From Marisa cornuarietis (taxonomy: Eukaryota; Mollusca; Gastropoda; Architaenioglossa; Ampullariidae), in NCBI GenBank assembly GCA_004794655.1, contig SMMW01000585.1, positions 9,919,501 to 9,983,500 of the forward strand: a stretch of 64,000 nt of DNA, in the 5' to 3' direction. This document shows, piece by piece, positions 12,536 through 23,620 of this stretch. The number at the start of each line of letters is the position of its first letter. The stretch's first letter is position 1. The translations under genes were made by a program, and so were the position numbers. The notes beneath the pieces are model-generated. The model searched no databases and was not told the DNA's origin. It was given only the letters and a program-made list of their open reading frames with translations.

Positions 12536-13185
12536 TGGTAGGTGAAGGATGAGTTTGTCAGCGTTTTGTTGAAACAATTGAACCGGAAAAGATGCTAAAA
12601 ATAAACAATCAGCGTAAACGTCAGTATCACTATAAAAGGAGGTGACATGCGGGTTCCCCATCAGAGCATTTTTCCCCCGCTCGTTATTTCCGTGAAGGGA
12701 GCTAAGACACTGCAATTAACGCCTTGCATTATCTGTGGGACAGCTAGGTGTGAGCAGGGTCCAGAGACCAGCCGACACCGGGGGAGAGGGTTGGTGGGTG
12801 GAAGGGGAGCCACCATCCTGCCTCTTGTGAGTCCTCCTCCACCTTGTCAGCCCACTTATAAATAACTGCACCTCATCCTTTCTTGCGCTTCCTCTTCCGG
12901 ATGGGGAGGATACATTTTTAGCTCTGGCATCGTGAGGCACGCTGGCAATTAACTGAGGCCATGGCGCATGAACTGCACAGGGGTTGGGGTGGAGGGAGAG
13001 GAAGGGGGCAATTTATGGGGTGGTGCTAAACAGACGAAGGCGTGACTTGGGTTCGCGTTTTGAGGTTTAGTCACCTCTCTCTCATGCATGGTCTTGCGAT
13101 GTAGCAGTAAAAAGACATAACAATAACAGGCTAGCTATTGTAACTCTGTATTCGACTAGCGATAATTTAGATTTAGCAAAAATTC

Positions 13186-13261
13186 TGAATATATAAATAT
13201 ATTAATGTGTGTGTATATATATATATATATGTGTGTGTAAGTGTGTGTGTGTGTGTGTGTG
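13186..13261. repeat. Compound (TA)n/(TG)n microsatellite
   Basis: An AT-rich lead followed by alternating TA, then TG repeats interrupted by AA. This is a typical compound dinucleotide array. Confidence 0.85.
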
Positions 13262-15367
13262 GTCAGCTTGAAGATTTTATATATTGCTATGCATGACTTT
13301 TGTATGCGAGCAAAACCTAAGCCCTTCTTAGTTTCTGTGAAAGGTGTCGTGCCAGAATTTTATTAAAACATCCTGCCAGCATCGCGGAGCTGAGATGCCG
13401 CTGCTGTGACATTCCTTATTAATATCAGTCCTCGGCCCGACGGACTGCGAACTGCAACTTTGGGGAGATGAATGACTAGATGTATTTCCCTCTTCCCAGT
13501 TTCTTATCAAATAGTCTTGGCGAGGGGTTAAGAAAATAAGTGTAGTAGAAAGAAACGCCTTCCGCCAACAAATGGTTTCTCTGATTACATGTTTTGAGAC
13601 GAGTGTCTTTGGCGGCTATCCTGTGTGTGTCAGAGTGCCACTGCCAGAATATGCTGTCCTGATGGTTAGTGTATAATGTATATATATATATATGAGAGAG
13701 AGAGACCTTTTGTACCTGATATGTAAGATCAATCGTGTAGATTTCAGCTTTGCTGCAAACATTTACGGTTTACACATCTGTGCATGGTGTGGACACTTCC
13801 TCAATTTAACTTCTAAATGCGGATCTCCCCCTCTTTTACACTGGCTGCTGCTGTGTCTTTTTAATCCTCCTTAAACTGCCTTCTTAATCGCACACGTATT
13901 ATGACTTTTTATTTTTACATGAAGTTCTTAGGAAAATAAAGCGGAACAGCTTCGCGTACTGGACAATACACAGAAAGTCAAAAGTTTCCATTTCCGTTTT
14001 CGTATTCGTTTACCAAAGACGGTCTTTCCTCGACAATCATAAAGTACAGGCGTATATAGAAGGGCTTCGGTTCGTATAGTGTGAGCTCACTGAGATCGAG
14101 GAGTATACTGTAGCCAAGACACAGCAGTTAACCATTCCGTGATAAAAGCTGGGTTACCTGACTGAAGTGTGATAATGTCAGGACTAGTAAAATGTCGTGC
14201 TGGTGTTTCGTCATTTTGGACTCTACAAGCGTTTATACAAAGGGTTGATGTGACTAACACAACTCCGGTTGACGGGCTGCCCACAGATCGAAGTGAGAGA
14301 CTACCCACATAACCACGGTGTGACCGATCCCTGCGGCGCTTCTTCCTTTGTGAGACAAAGTTAGCTCTTTTCGCCCGTCAGCAGCAAAATTCTGTCAGTG
14401 AAATGCGAGTATTAAGGCCGAAGACACTGGCCAGGGGTGTGGTTCTTTATTGTTGGTTGATGTGGATTAACGTGTCGTAAGTTATCGAAGATCGTTACGT
14501 AATTGTATAACTAAGTTGCTGAGAATGTTTCATGAGAATGTTATGTTTAACATTCCAGTGACATTAGGAAAAATGCGGACCATCCTCTTACCTCTCTCTC
14601 ATAAACGCACCCCGTATCTCACAAGCACGGATGAACACGCGCACGCACACTAACGACTTGAAGAGAGTAGTACACATAGCCCGGCGATTGCTCACAGCCA
14701 TGATGCGATAAGAATCCTAACTCTCCACGCGAAAAGAATTTTCCAGGTGGAAACGATAAAGGAACAGGTTCGGTGCTGGCACTACGCCGGCAGGAAGAAG
14801 AACCTTGTCCACGTTTGTCAACCGTGATGAGCCGCCAAGTCATCTGCTCGCAGTTAAGGAAGATTACTCGAAGCGTTTTCCGCAGGTTACTTTTCAGATT
14901 TATGTAGATGTTATGCTTTTTGTGAAGTTTTAGGAAAGACAGAGAAGAAGAAGAAAATCGCGTACACTTAAAAAAATCGTATATTCTTTGTTACGCTTCA
15001 GTAACCCCGCCAATAGCACCACTAATTATTTAAAGTGTACAGAAGAATAAAGTCGGTATGGCTTGACTAGAAAGCATCAAATGCTAACTGCAAAAAGATT
15101 TGTGTAATTAATGTGGCAATCACTGGAAATATCTGGAGTTCGCTTGTGCCATCTTTTCTCTTATTGGAGAAAAAACTTTCTTTTAACCGAACTGTATGGT
15201 TCGAAGAATGTAGAAAGGCTGCAGAACGTCATCGTTCCTTGTACATTCCTGGACGGCCATTGCCTTATCCTTGAATGCCTTTCCGTGGCACAGTGATCGA
15301 TATGTGAATAGAGGGCCTCGTTGTCACCGGCGTAACAGTAGCTATGAGATCTCGTAATGTAAAAATC

Positions 15368-15398
<31 letters not shown>

Positions 15399-15655
15399 GG
15401 TGCCTGAAACAATGATTCACTGAATCCTTGCCAGAAAAAATTGGTTTTTCCAAGAGCCTGAAAAATACAGAGTTTAAAATACATGACACATGCTTGAAGG
15501 GAGTTAAGACATAACAGAGGCGACCTGTTCATTCAATCTTAGTTAAATTTTCTTTGAACGCCTCAAGGAAACGTAGTGTTTTTAATGTCCTTGTTTTCAG
15601 ATTGTCTCCTTATTTTAAAAAAAAGCAACTATGGTGCGACTTTTTTTCATTTCAG

Positions 15656-15862
15656 GTGTAGGGAGATTTCTCCTTCACGATGACGTCGCAGTTTGACGCC
15701 TTGTTGAGCTTCGGTGACGACGCCCCTCCGACTACCAATGGGACCACCCAAAACACTTCAGAGGCTGATGATTTTGATCCCTTCGGCCCAGGCCTATCTG
15801 TGGAAGGGAAAGGTGGAGCAGGAGATAGTGGATTGCTTTTGGACTTTTCTGTTACTACAGAG
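15656..15862 (+). CDS. Exon with start codon of acidic DPF/NPLY-motif protein (residues 1-61)
   Basis: The exon starts after a T-rich acceptor (TTTTTTTCATTTCAG) and ends at a consensus donor (ACAGAG then GTAAGA). Coding begins at ATG 15680. An in-frame stop lies seven codons upstream inside the exon and A is at -3, so this start is well supported. It encodes 61 residues: FDALLSFGDD near the N-terminus, then a DFDPFGP segment, a Gly-rich stretch, and LLLDFSVTTE at the end. The DPF triplet in an acidic context resembles motifs that bind the AP-2 appendage in endocytic accessory proteins, but this is only motif-level similarity. The exon ends in phase 0 and joins in frame to 32021. Because the exon begins with an acceptor, at least one untranslated exon must lie further left. 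I do not recognise the family. Confidence 0.75.
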
Positions 15863-17330
15863 GTAAGAAACGACGGCTTATTCTAGTTCTCGGTCTCAGA
15901 AACAAGTTGCAACAGTTTGTTTTTTTTAATTTTTCGAGACAGTGCAGAAAATATGCAGACTGGTAAACTGAACACAACGGTTTGCAGCAACAATAAATAA
16001 AATGGTTCAAAACCAACATCGGATATGCCTAATGCGATACAAGGAAAAGGTGTGATAGAGGAAAACCAGTAACACCCATTGCGCCTGTATGGCGAATCCT
16101 GTGTTCATAATAGTTGGGGCTAGAGTTTTCTTTCACATGATGCATTATTCACAGCATGTTAAGCTGAAGGCTTTTAAATACCATAGTGGTCACAATTCAT
16201 CAGTATCTCATAGCATACCTCCTGAAAGCAGCAGTGGCTAATACCCCTTATAATACGTTGCAGATATAGTTTTATGGAATTCGTGATTAGATGAACGACA
16301 ATATATCGAGATAAAAGCCTTTTTGTGGAAGAGTTTATTGTGTATTGGAGGTTGAGGAAGAAAATGAATAGGAAATCCTGCTGCCATCTTCTACATGTGA
16401 CTCATTGTGTTGGATGTACGTTAAGTAACCAGACCGTGAAATGGTGCTCAGATCCTCACAATGGCAGGTAGCAGCATGCATTTTACAGAAATAGGGAGAG
16501 ATATTATTCTTCCCGTAAAATGGGATATGGATTATGTTATGAATCATTCGCATTTAAGAACTAAAAAGAGATGATGTTTCACTTCCTCGAATTTTTCAGG
16601 CAATACCACTGACGTTACCTTGTACCGCATAGTTGGTTGACAAATCTTTTGGTGTTCTAGAAAGAGAGTGGGTAGAATTTTAATTGGAGTAAACTTCTGT
16701 CGGTCTCTATCAACCATTAATGTCGATGCCGGCTAGTTCTCAACTCTCGCCTTAGCTTTGCTGGGAGAGAGAGAGAGAGAAAAAAAACACATTTTGCAGC
16801 TCTAGCAGCCATGCTAGGATCGATCGCGTTTCACTCTCACGTCTCGCCTCAAATTCCTCCTGCCCCGCTTTCGTCCTCCACCCAACACACACACACACAC
16901 ACACACAACTGCAAGCTAATAATTTACGCTGGAGGAAAACTCTCAGAGTCTGGGGGCCATAACTAAAGGGGAGTAACTCTCGCAAGCCTGTCTTGAGACG
17001 CGGTGCGCCCAGACCTTTGTTGCTGCGGCTTGGCGGACCAGCACAGCGCAGTGCGGTCAACAAGGCGGCACTCAGTCAGTCCCAGTGCTGCTGCAGGCAC
17101 GACGCGATTCTGATGCTTAGCCTTAACGTATGCACAACAATCAATTAACAGATGGAGATTTCGTGTTCGGTTATATATGAAGAACTCCCCACGAACAAGA
17201 TTTTGGATGATTTAGACTCGTTAGAGGTGACTCGTAAACCAAGTAGTAAACTAAGAATTGTATTATATATGCGAAAAATGTTTTTTATCCGATAATACTT
17301 GTTTCGTATTCATAATACTCGCCTCTCTCG

Positions 17331-17332
<2 letters not shown>

Positions 17333-17373
<41 letters not shown>
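17333..17373. repeat. (CA)n microsatellite
   Basis: About 20 uninterrupted CA units, the longest dinucleotide run in the window. Confidence 0.95.
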
Positions 17374-17374
<1 letters not shown>

Positions 17375-18347
17375 ACTACCACAACGGCAACAATAAACTG
17401 TTGCTATTGATTGCTTATACTTGCATTCCTGTATCGGTATGAGCGTGAATAAATGTTATCCATATATGTCTATCACAGATCTACTGCTTGGTAACACTAG
17501 CACTTGCATTTCTATATCGATATGGCCGAGAGTACAGACTGCTATCAATATATATATAAACAGGTGGGAGGGGCGGGATCGAGGCTAGAGGCGCGTGATC
17601 GTCCGTCGTCTTAGACACACCCCACGCCTTCTTTCCAAACCTCCCCTTCCACTCGCTACCATAGTTACCGGTGATCCGAAAGACAAAAGAAGCGGGAGAC
17701 AAGCAGCTGCTGTTTGGCGAGGCTTATGGAGATAAAGGGAGACTACTTTGCAGGTCGAGTTGACATTATTTCTAAGGTAATGCTTGCCAAAAAGAACCAA
17801 AAGGAAAAAAAAAATGGAAAGATGAAAGGCATTGTCTCCACGGACGAAGCTGGTGAAAACCAGACTTGACGAAAAGCCAGCTGGTGAAACGGTCGCAGTA
17901 TCAGCACCTGCTTGGACCTGGCACGTAGAGGCAGGATCTCTCTTTTCCCTTCCTATCCCTAACCCCCTCCAAAAATTTTTTAAAAAACCGACTCTGCCAA
18001 CCCTTTGTCCATATTGTTTGTTGTGTTTTGTGCCTGTTCGCCTGAAACGTGTCGACGGTGCTGACAACCGAAAGTGTGACTGACACCAGGACATTTGCGC
18101 TGTTCAGCAGCGAATCTTAGCGGCGTTTTATTAACAACTCTTCCTCACCCCTCCTGCCTTATTCCCACACCTGCTGGAAAAACGAAAAGCACCTGCTATA
18201 GTGTAAATGTGGTGCTAGAGGCAGCAGCAGCAGCAGACTGAGACGCTTCTGTTACTTGGGACGCTGTGCGACCTGCTCTTTCTCATGCTGAGTCTTCAAA
18301 ATCAGGTAGACCAGAAACTACTCGAAAGGTCACACACGCTTACTTAC

Positions 18348-18450
18348 CCAGCTCCCAGGGGGGCGGACAGACTCCCCGACCAGCTTTGAGGCGACAGCGG
18401 CAGACTTGCTTTTGACAGGAGCTGATGCGACAGTCATCTTGCGGCTGGCT
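18348..18450 (-). CDS. Possible antisense exon with short N-terminus
   Basis: On the minus strand a pyrimidine-rich acceptor (CCCCAACTCGCTTCCCCAACAG) precedes AGCCAGCCGCAAG and an ATG at 18437. Thirty codons follow (MTVASAPVKSKSAAVASKLV, then GESVRPPGSW) before a near-perfect donor (AGCTGG then GTAAGTAAG). The ATG context is favourable (A at -3). The peptide is Ala/Ser/Lys-rich and basic, and I do not recognise it. No partner exon was found at lower coordinates. It may be the start of an antisense gene running off the left edge, or a chance coincidence of good splice sites in a GC-rich patch. Confidence 0.3.
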
Positions 18451-19850
18451 CTGTTGGGGAAGCGAGTTGGGGAAAGGTTGCAAGTTACCCGCAGGTGGGC
18501 TTGATACCCGTTGCTACCTTTCATGTTAGACGTTTGAAAGTCGGAGCTTAGTGACCAAACTCCGACCGCCGTCCAGTCACGAACTTTCGCGGTATACTCT
18601 CTCCGAGCACCCGAGATTTATTGGTTACCAGTGCAGAGGAGTGGGTGGGGGGCGATTCATTGTAGAAATTGTTCGAATCGTTGTAGGTATTGCTTGATTC
18701 CTTTCTTACCTCCCCTTCCCACGCACCCCACCTCCCTCTCCACTTTCTTTTCCTTACGTTGCTGCTTTTCACGTCAGGCCAGTGTAGGGAGTTGTGAATC
18801 TCGACCTTTCTTTTTTTTAAGCGGCTGAAAACTCAGGCACCGGTGTACTGTCTAGAATTGTGGCTAATAAATCTTCCGCCTAAAGACGCAAACACAAAAC
18901 TGCTCGATAACACTCGGGGTGTGCTGTGGGCAAAGTTTATCGCCAGTCCCGATCACGAGCCGCTGTTCTTGTAACTACTTTCAGTTCACGTGAGCTAGGT
19001 TGGTCCTGACTTCCCTGGGACCCTTATCCCCACCCACCCTCGTTGACTTCATAAGACTTGTTGCGCTCCCCTGTATCATAGTGTGCCCACCTTCTCGTTC
19101 GCCTTCTTTCTGGCCTTTTGTACCACACCCACCCACACTCGCGCACAGTCGAGTTCCCCCCTCCCCATCAGCCTTTTCCGCCCTTTTCCCCCCTGAGGCC
19201 TCTAGCCAGCGCAGGTGATCTGCATTCACAGGTGTGCCAAAACCTAGAGAGTGCGGGAGTTGTTTTTTACCTGGTCCGCGGCCGGTAGGAAAGGTTTACC
19301 TTGCGATTACGACCTGGCGAGGAGCAAGACGGATTGCGGGAGGAAAACAGAGACTTACAGGTGAGAGGAGGAGGACGACACGAGCGCAAGGATCATTGTT
19401 CTTTAATCAGTCTTTGGCCGTGCCGTCCCGACCTGCCGCTAGGTAGAGAGAGCTTCCCAACCTGAACCTCGTGTACTCTCAGGCCGAGTGGGGTGTGGGG
19501 AGGGGGAGCTGTCACGGGAGGCGTGCCCCTTACCGGGCCGTGACGTGCCAACGGTTTGCGCGTTCCCTATAGTCACCCGTACGTACATGCTGAGTGGTCC
19601 CATCAGCAACTAGCTCTAGTGGGGGTGGCACTGCCGGCCTTGCTGACGACCATCTGAGGGACACTGGTAAAAGGTAAGAAGCATTCCATGTTCCAGAAAT
19701 TGCGAAGTTGTGAAGGCGACCTCTCGCAATAATCCGAACAGATGTACTCAGATAAACTTCGTAAATCTCAAAAGCTACAAAGACATGATGTTCTTGTCAT
19801 TTGCTTAATGACATATAGCGATGTTCGCTTTCAATGGATAAAAATACCTA

Positions 19851-19877
19851 AAAAATTAACAGTTAATGTTAATTTTT
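19851..19877. other. Perfect 11-bp inverted repeat
   Basis: AAAAATTAACA and TGTTAATTTTT are separated by five bases, giving a 27-nt AT-rich hairpin. It is AT-rich enough that chance is a reasonable explanation. Confidence 0.6.
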
Positions 19878-20911
19878 AAAGCCTTAAGTAAATGATGTCA
19901 GAGTCTTTCATATAAGGGTTGGGTGAAATCACGAGTTGTCGTCCAAATGCCTACATCTAATGTCGAGTAAAAGAAACACACTGAACCTTTGCTCCCACCC
20001 AAAAAAAGAAAAATCCTTATATTTATACTCATTGATGTGGTGTATAGAGATTTACAGGGCCTTTGCCCCAAGAAAAGAAATCCAAATGGTGCTAGGAGTG
20101 GGTTTTTGTCGCCAGAAGACTGAGATTGCTGAAATTGACTAGTGTGTAGAGTGCGTAGCTAAGGTGAGCGTGCATTTCTAAAAATGAGGGGGCTTGGAAC
20201 CCGTTTCATGCTTAGGTACGGAAAGGAAAAATAATTAGGAAAGTTTGGTTTTAATTATTAACAGCGCTCCCGTGTGGGCTGCCTGAGTGCGCATAAAACA
20301 TGCCGCTACCTCTCTTCAGTCTGCACGCTGACAAGTAACACAACATTTAACGACCTCCCTCCCCCCCCCCCCCCACGTGCAGTCGTGAGTCATTCGCTGC
20401 ATTTTGGAGGAGATGGGGGGTTAGTCACGCGATAGATTCACGGGTTTTGAGATCTCGAACTGTTCTTCAGTTACCTTGGGTGTCCGCTCGCGCCGCCCTC
20501 CCACAGGTATTAAATTAAACATGTCTTAAAGTACAAGCAGATAACGATAACCGTTTGCAAACCTAGGGCCAGCATCCGGTCTATTTAAAGCGAGCAGCTT
20601 ACATTCTAAAATAAGTGTGGTGATTAAGAGGGTTGTGCACTGTGCAGCCTGCACAAATGTCCCCTTGTCCTTGTCCACTGTAGCGCGTCGGCTTCACGGC
20701 TGTCACAGAGTTCGCTAGAGTCTGTGGTTGGTGGTGTGTCAAATAGGGTGGCTATGTACCCACAACTAAAGCGCCTCTTTCAACAGGGGCTGAAATTGGC
20801 GGGTGGGTAGATCGTGAGCTGACAGAGGTAAGAGTAGGCGCGCTAGTGGTCAATAGGCGCAAAGCAATGTTCCTCAACAAAAGGGAGGAAAAAAAGAAGA
20901 CAGCAAACTTT

Positions 20912-21428
20912 TAGAGGTGAATGGCCCGTTGTTCACTAGCTACAAAAGAAGAGGTAAATGATCCATTATGCAATAGCTACAGAGGAAGAGGCCACTGGCC
21001 GGTGTTCACTAGCTACAGGAGAGGTGAATGGCCTGTTGTTCACTAGCTATAGAAGATGTAAATTACCCACTATGTGCTAGGTACAGGAGAGGTGAATGGC
21101 CTATTGTTCACTAGCTACAGAAGATGTAAATGACCCACTATGTGCTAGGTACAGGAGAGGTGAATGGCCTCTTGTTCACTAGCTACAGAAGATGTAAATG
21201 ACCCACTATGTGCTAGGTACAGGAGAGGTGAATGGCCTGTTGTTCATTAGCTATAGAAGATGTAAATTACCCACTATGTGCTAGGTACAGGAGAGGTGAA
21301 TGGCCTGTTGTTCACTAGCTATAGAAGATGTAAATTACCCACTATGTGCTAGGTACAGGAGAGGTGAATGGCCTGTTGTTCACTAGCTACAGAGGGAGAG
21401 AGAAATGGCTTACTGTGCACTGGCTACT
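20912..21428. repeat. Dimeric 68-bp satellite array
   Basis: There are about seven repeat periods. Each period is two related ~34-bp halves: one with GGTGAATGGCCTGTTGTTCA then CTAGCTACAG, the other with GATGTAAATGACCCACTATG then TGCTAGGTACAGG. The central five periods are nearly identical and the first two and the last are diverged. This is the pattern expected from unequal exchange homogenising the middle of an array. Two variant classes (GACCCAC versus TTACCCAC with CTATAG) alternate among the central units. Confidence 0.92.
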
Positions 21429-23344
21429 GTTGTTTTTTGTGCTTAGCACTGCGTTTAGCATTTATTAGTTACAGTGAGAATGTAGGACGACAAATAGGGA
21501 ACAAAGTCGATTGTTCTCGAGCTTCAGTCGAGAAGGAAAGAGAGATTTATCTTCACGATTGTGAACGTACCCCTACTGGAGAATTCGGACAGTGGCGGTT
21601 GTGGTTACACTCTGACCGGTGACCGACTTCGTTGACTTTGCTGGTCAACGTTGAGGATTGAGTCTGCAAGTAAACAGGCCTTTGTTGTGCGTGAACTGCA
21701 CACACATTTCACGCCTTCGTGACAGAGCATAGAATACGGACTTGCCTGTCGGCATAAATAGCAGTGTACAAGCTTTAAGAATCCTGACACCGACCATCCT
21801 TCAGTCATCAGTTTCTAGGTGCGACAACAGGTGTGAAATCTGGTGTCTCGCGGGAGAAGGACTGGGTCAGTAGGGTGTTGAGGGTAGACGGGTAGAACCT
21901 CAGATTCTCCATATCATCGTCTTATCGGCGTTTTTCGAGACTGCCACTATCGCACACGTTTTCCCAGCTTTGGCACCTTTTGGTCATATCCCGCATAAAA
22001 GTGCATATGTACCCATAAATCGAAGGCCAGGTATTAGACTCTCGTGCGATTAGGATTCCTGGCTGCAAGCCACGCGTGGCTAGGACATTCCCTCACGACA
22101 ATGGAATAAAAATTCAGGGAGGAGAAACATTTATCTTGCTCCAGTGTCCAACCGAGCAGGATGGACATAAAAGGATGAGGTGTGTTTATTTCCTGTCTCA
22201 ACATTCTTGTATCAACGGAGATAATGCTTGTTGTCTATCTGGCTAGGAAGGGGGGGATTACTGCTTAGTAATCGCGGACCCAACTAGTGGGCGAAGTGGG
22301 GAGGGGGCAAAGGTGGCTTCGAGATAAACCTTCGTCGTTCTTTGCTTGCTTAAAGTGCCCCCTCCCCTGCAACCCTCCCAAGACTCAGAAAATAATAATT
22401 CATTGAATCATGAAGATGAGGGAGGTCTGTAAATCTGTAAATGGTCTGGGGGGGGGGAGTTAAGGGGGTTGTTAAGATTGGGAAGATGTGGCGGAGGGTA
22501 CCCGACAAGGCGACGAGTTTTTTCCGCGGTGATAGACACGGAAGTTAGCAGGTACCAGTTGCTGCCCGTGTCTTCCGTGACGTCAGTACTCCTTCTTCCG
22601 TGCGATATGTTTGCATCTTTCCGGGGACAAACCAGTACAGTGCCTTGGGAGGGGTGTCACTGTCAACCGTTGAGAACTGTAAACTGAAAAGAATATAAGT
22701 ATCAGGCTTGGCGATAATGATGAGGGACCGGGGGCTATTTCTGACACACACACCCCCCTCCCCGCAAAAAAAGTAAGCGAGCGAGAGGCGGCAGTGGGTG
22801 GCAGGCACGCACCATACCCGGCTGATACGGTGACAGTTCCATGTTGTGGGAGGTGTGTGCCAGATTCTGCATCCCAGCTGTAGGTCGTGTGGCGTGGGTC
22901 TTGTCTCGCACTAACAGCGCCAACCGGCAGGTCCCCCGAATCTTCTTGCCAAACCGGGCACTTCTTCGACACCCAACTTCTACAAAGCTGCCGCAGGGCG
23001 ACCCCTTGACCTGAGCGCAACCCACACGAGTGGGGCGCGGGAGGTCAGAGTTCTTCTGCGAGGCATGTTTAAATTTGCTACTTCGCGTAATCTTCAGGCG
23101 ACTTCATAATAGGCGTGTTAGGTCCATGGGAGGAAAGCAATTCCACTCTGTTCATTTTGTGCGTGTCGAGCATTTCGTGCAGGTCTTGTCGCGTCACGCT
23201 CGACAAACGCAATTGGGGGAAAAAACGGGTCGTAAGAGAGCGAGCGGAGTGGTACTGTGTCGTAGGGTTTAGTCATGCCCTGGACCACACACTGGTGGAT
23301 TGTTGGCGAAGTGCATCTGCCGCAACCGAGACTCAGCCGTCGGG

Positions 23345-23531
23345 GGCGGTCCGGTGGCGCAACGGCTAGCGCCTGTCACCAATACAGGGAAGGTTGGCTG
23401 TCCTGGGTTCTGTTCTCGTCTCGGGCACGCTGTTCTTTCTCTGCATGTGGCATCTGTTTACAGGGCTGTCTGCCTTGCCGTGATATAGCCTTAGTTGCTG
23501 GCTCGGCGTAAAACAACAATTAAAAAAAAAC
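23345..23531 (+). mobile_element. SINE with 13-bp target-site duplication
   Basis: The head has a good A box (GGTGGCGCAACGGCTAG) and a B-box-like GGGTTCTGTTCTCG. The body contains CTGCATGTGGCATCTGTTTA, and the 3' end reads TTGCTGGCTCGGCGTAAAAC, then AACAATT and a short A run. This 3' end closely resembles the conserved tail (GGCACGGCGTTAAACAACAA) of SINEs spread through molluscs and other metazoans, recalled from general knowledge. The flanks at 23332-23344 and 23532-23544 are an identical 13-mer, CTCAGCCGTCGGG, which is a textbook target-site duplication. The perfect duplication implies a fairly recent insertion. Confidence 0.93.
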
Positions 23532-23576
23532 CTCAGCCGTCGGGTTCACTATGGTGCTGCACAATGGCGCACATTC

Positions 23577-23620
23577 TGTGTGTGTGTGTGTGTGTGTGTT
23601 GTGTGTTTGTATGTGTGTGC
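23577..23620. repeat. (TG)n microsatellite
   Basis: Imperfect TG run directly 3' of the SINE target duplication. Confidence 0.85.

Larger units (their letters stand above)
10200..15655. other. Gene-free stretch upstream of the first gene
   Basis: No coding exon supported. Contents: a 33-bp tandem pair at 11575-11640; a (TTTG)n run at 12507-12535; mixed (TA)n/(TG)n at about 13186-13261; (TA)n at about 13680-13692; and (GA)n at 15376-15401. The region presumably contains or borders the promoter and untranslated first exon of the gene whose coding starts at 15680, because that exon begins with a splice acceptor. Confidence 0.5.

Noticed and set aside
17585..18094. 169-codon minus-strand frame
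   Set aside because: Runs through low-complexity A/T tracts and has no domain, start or splice support.
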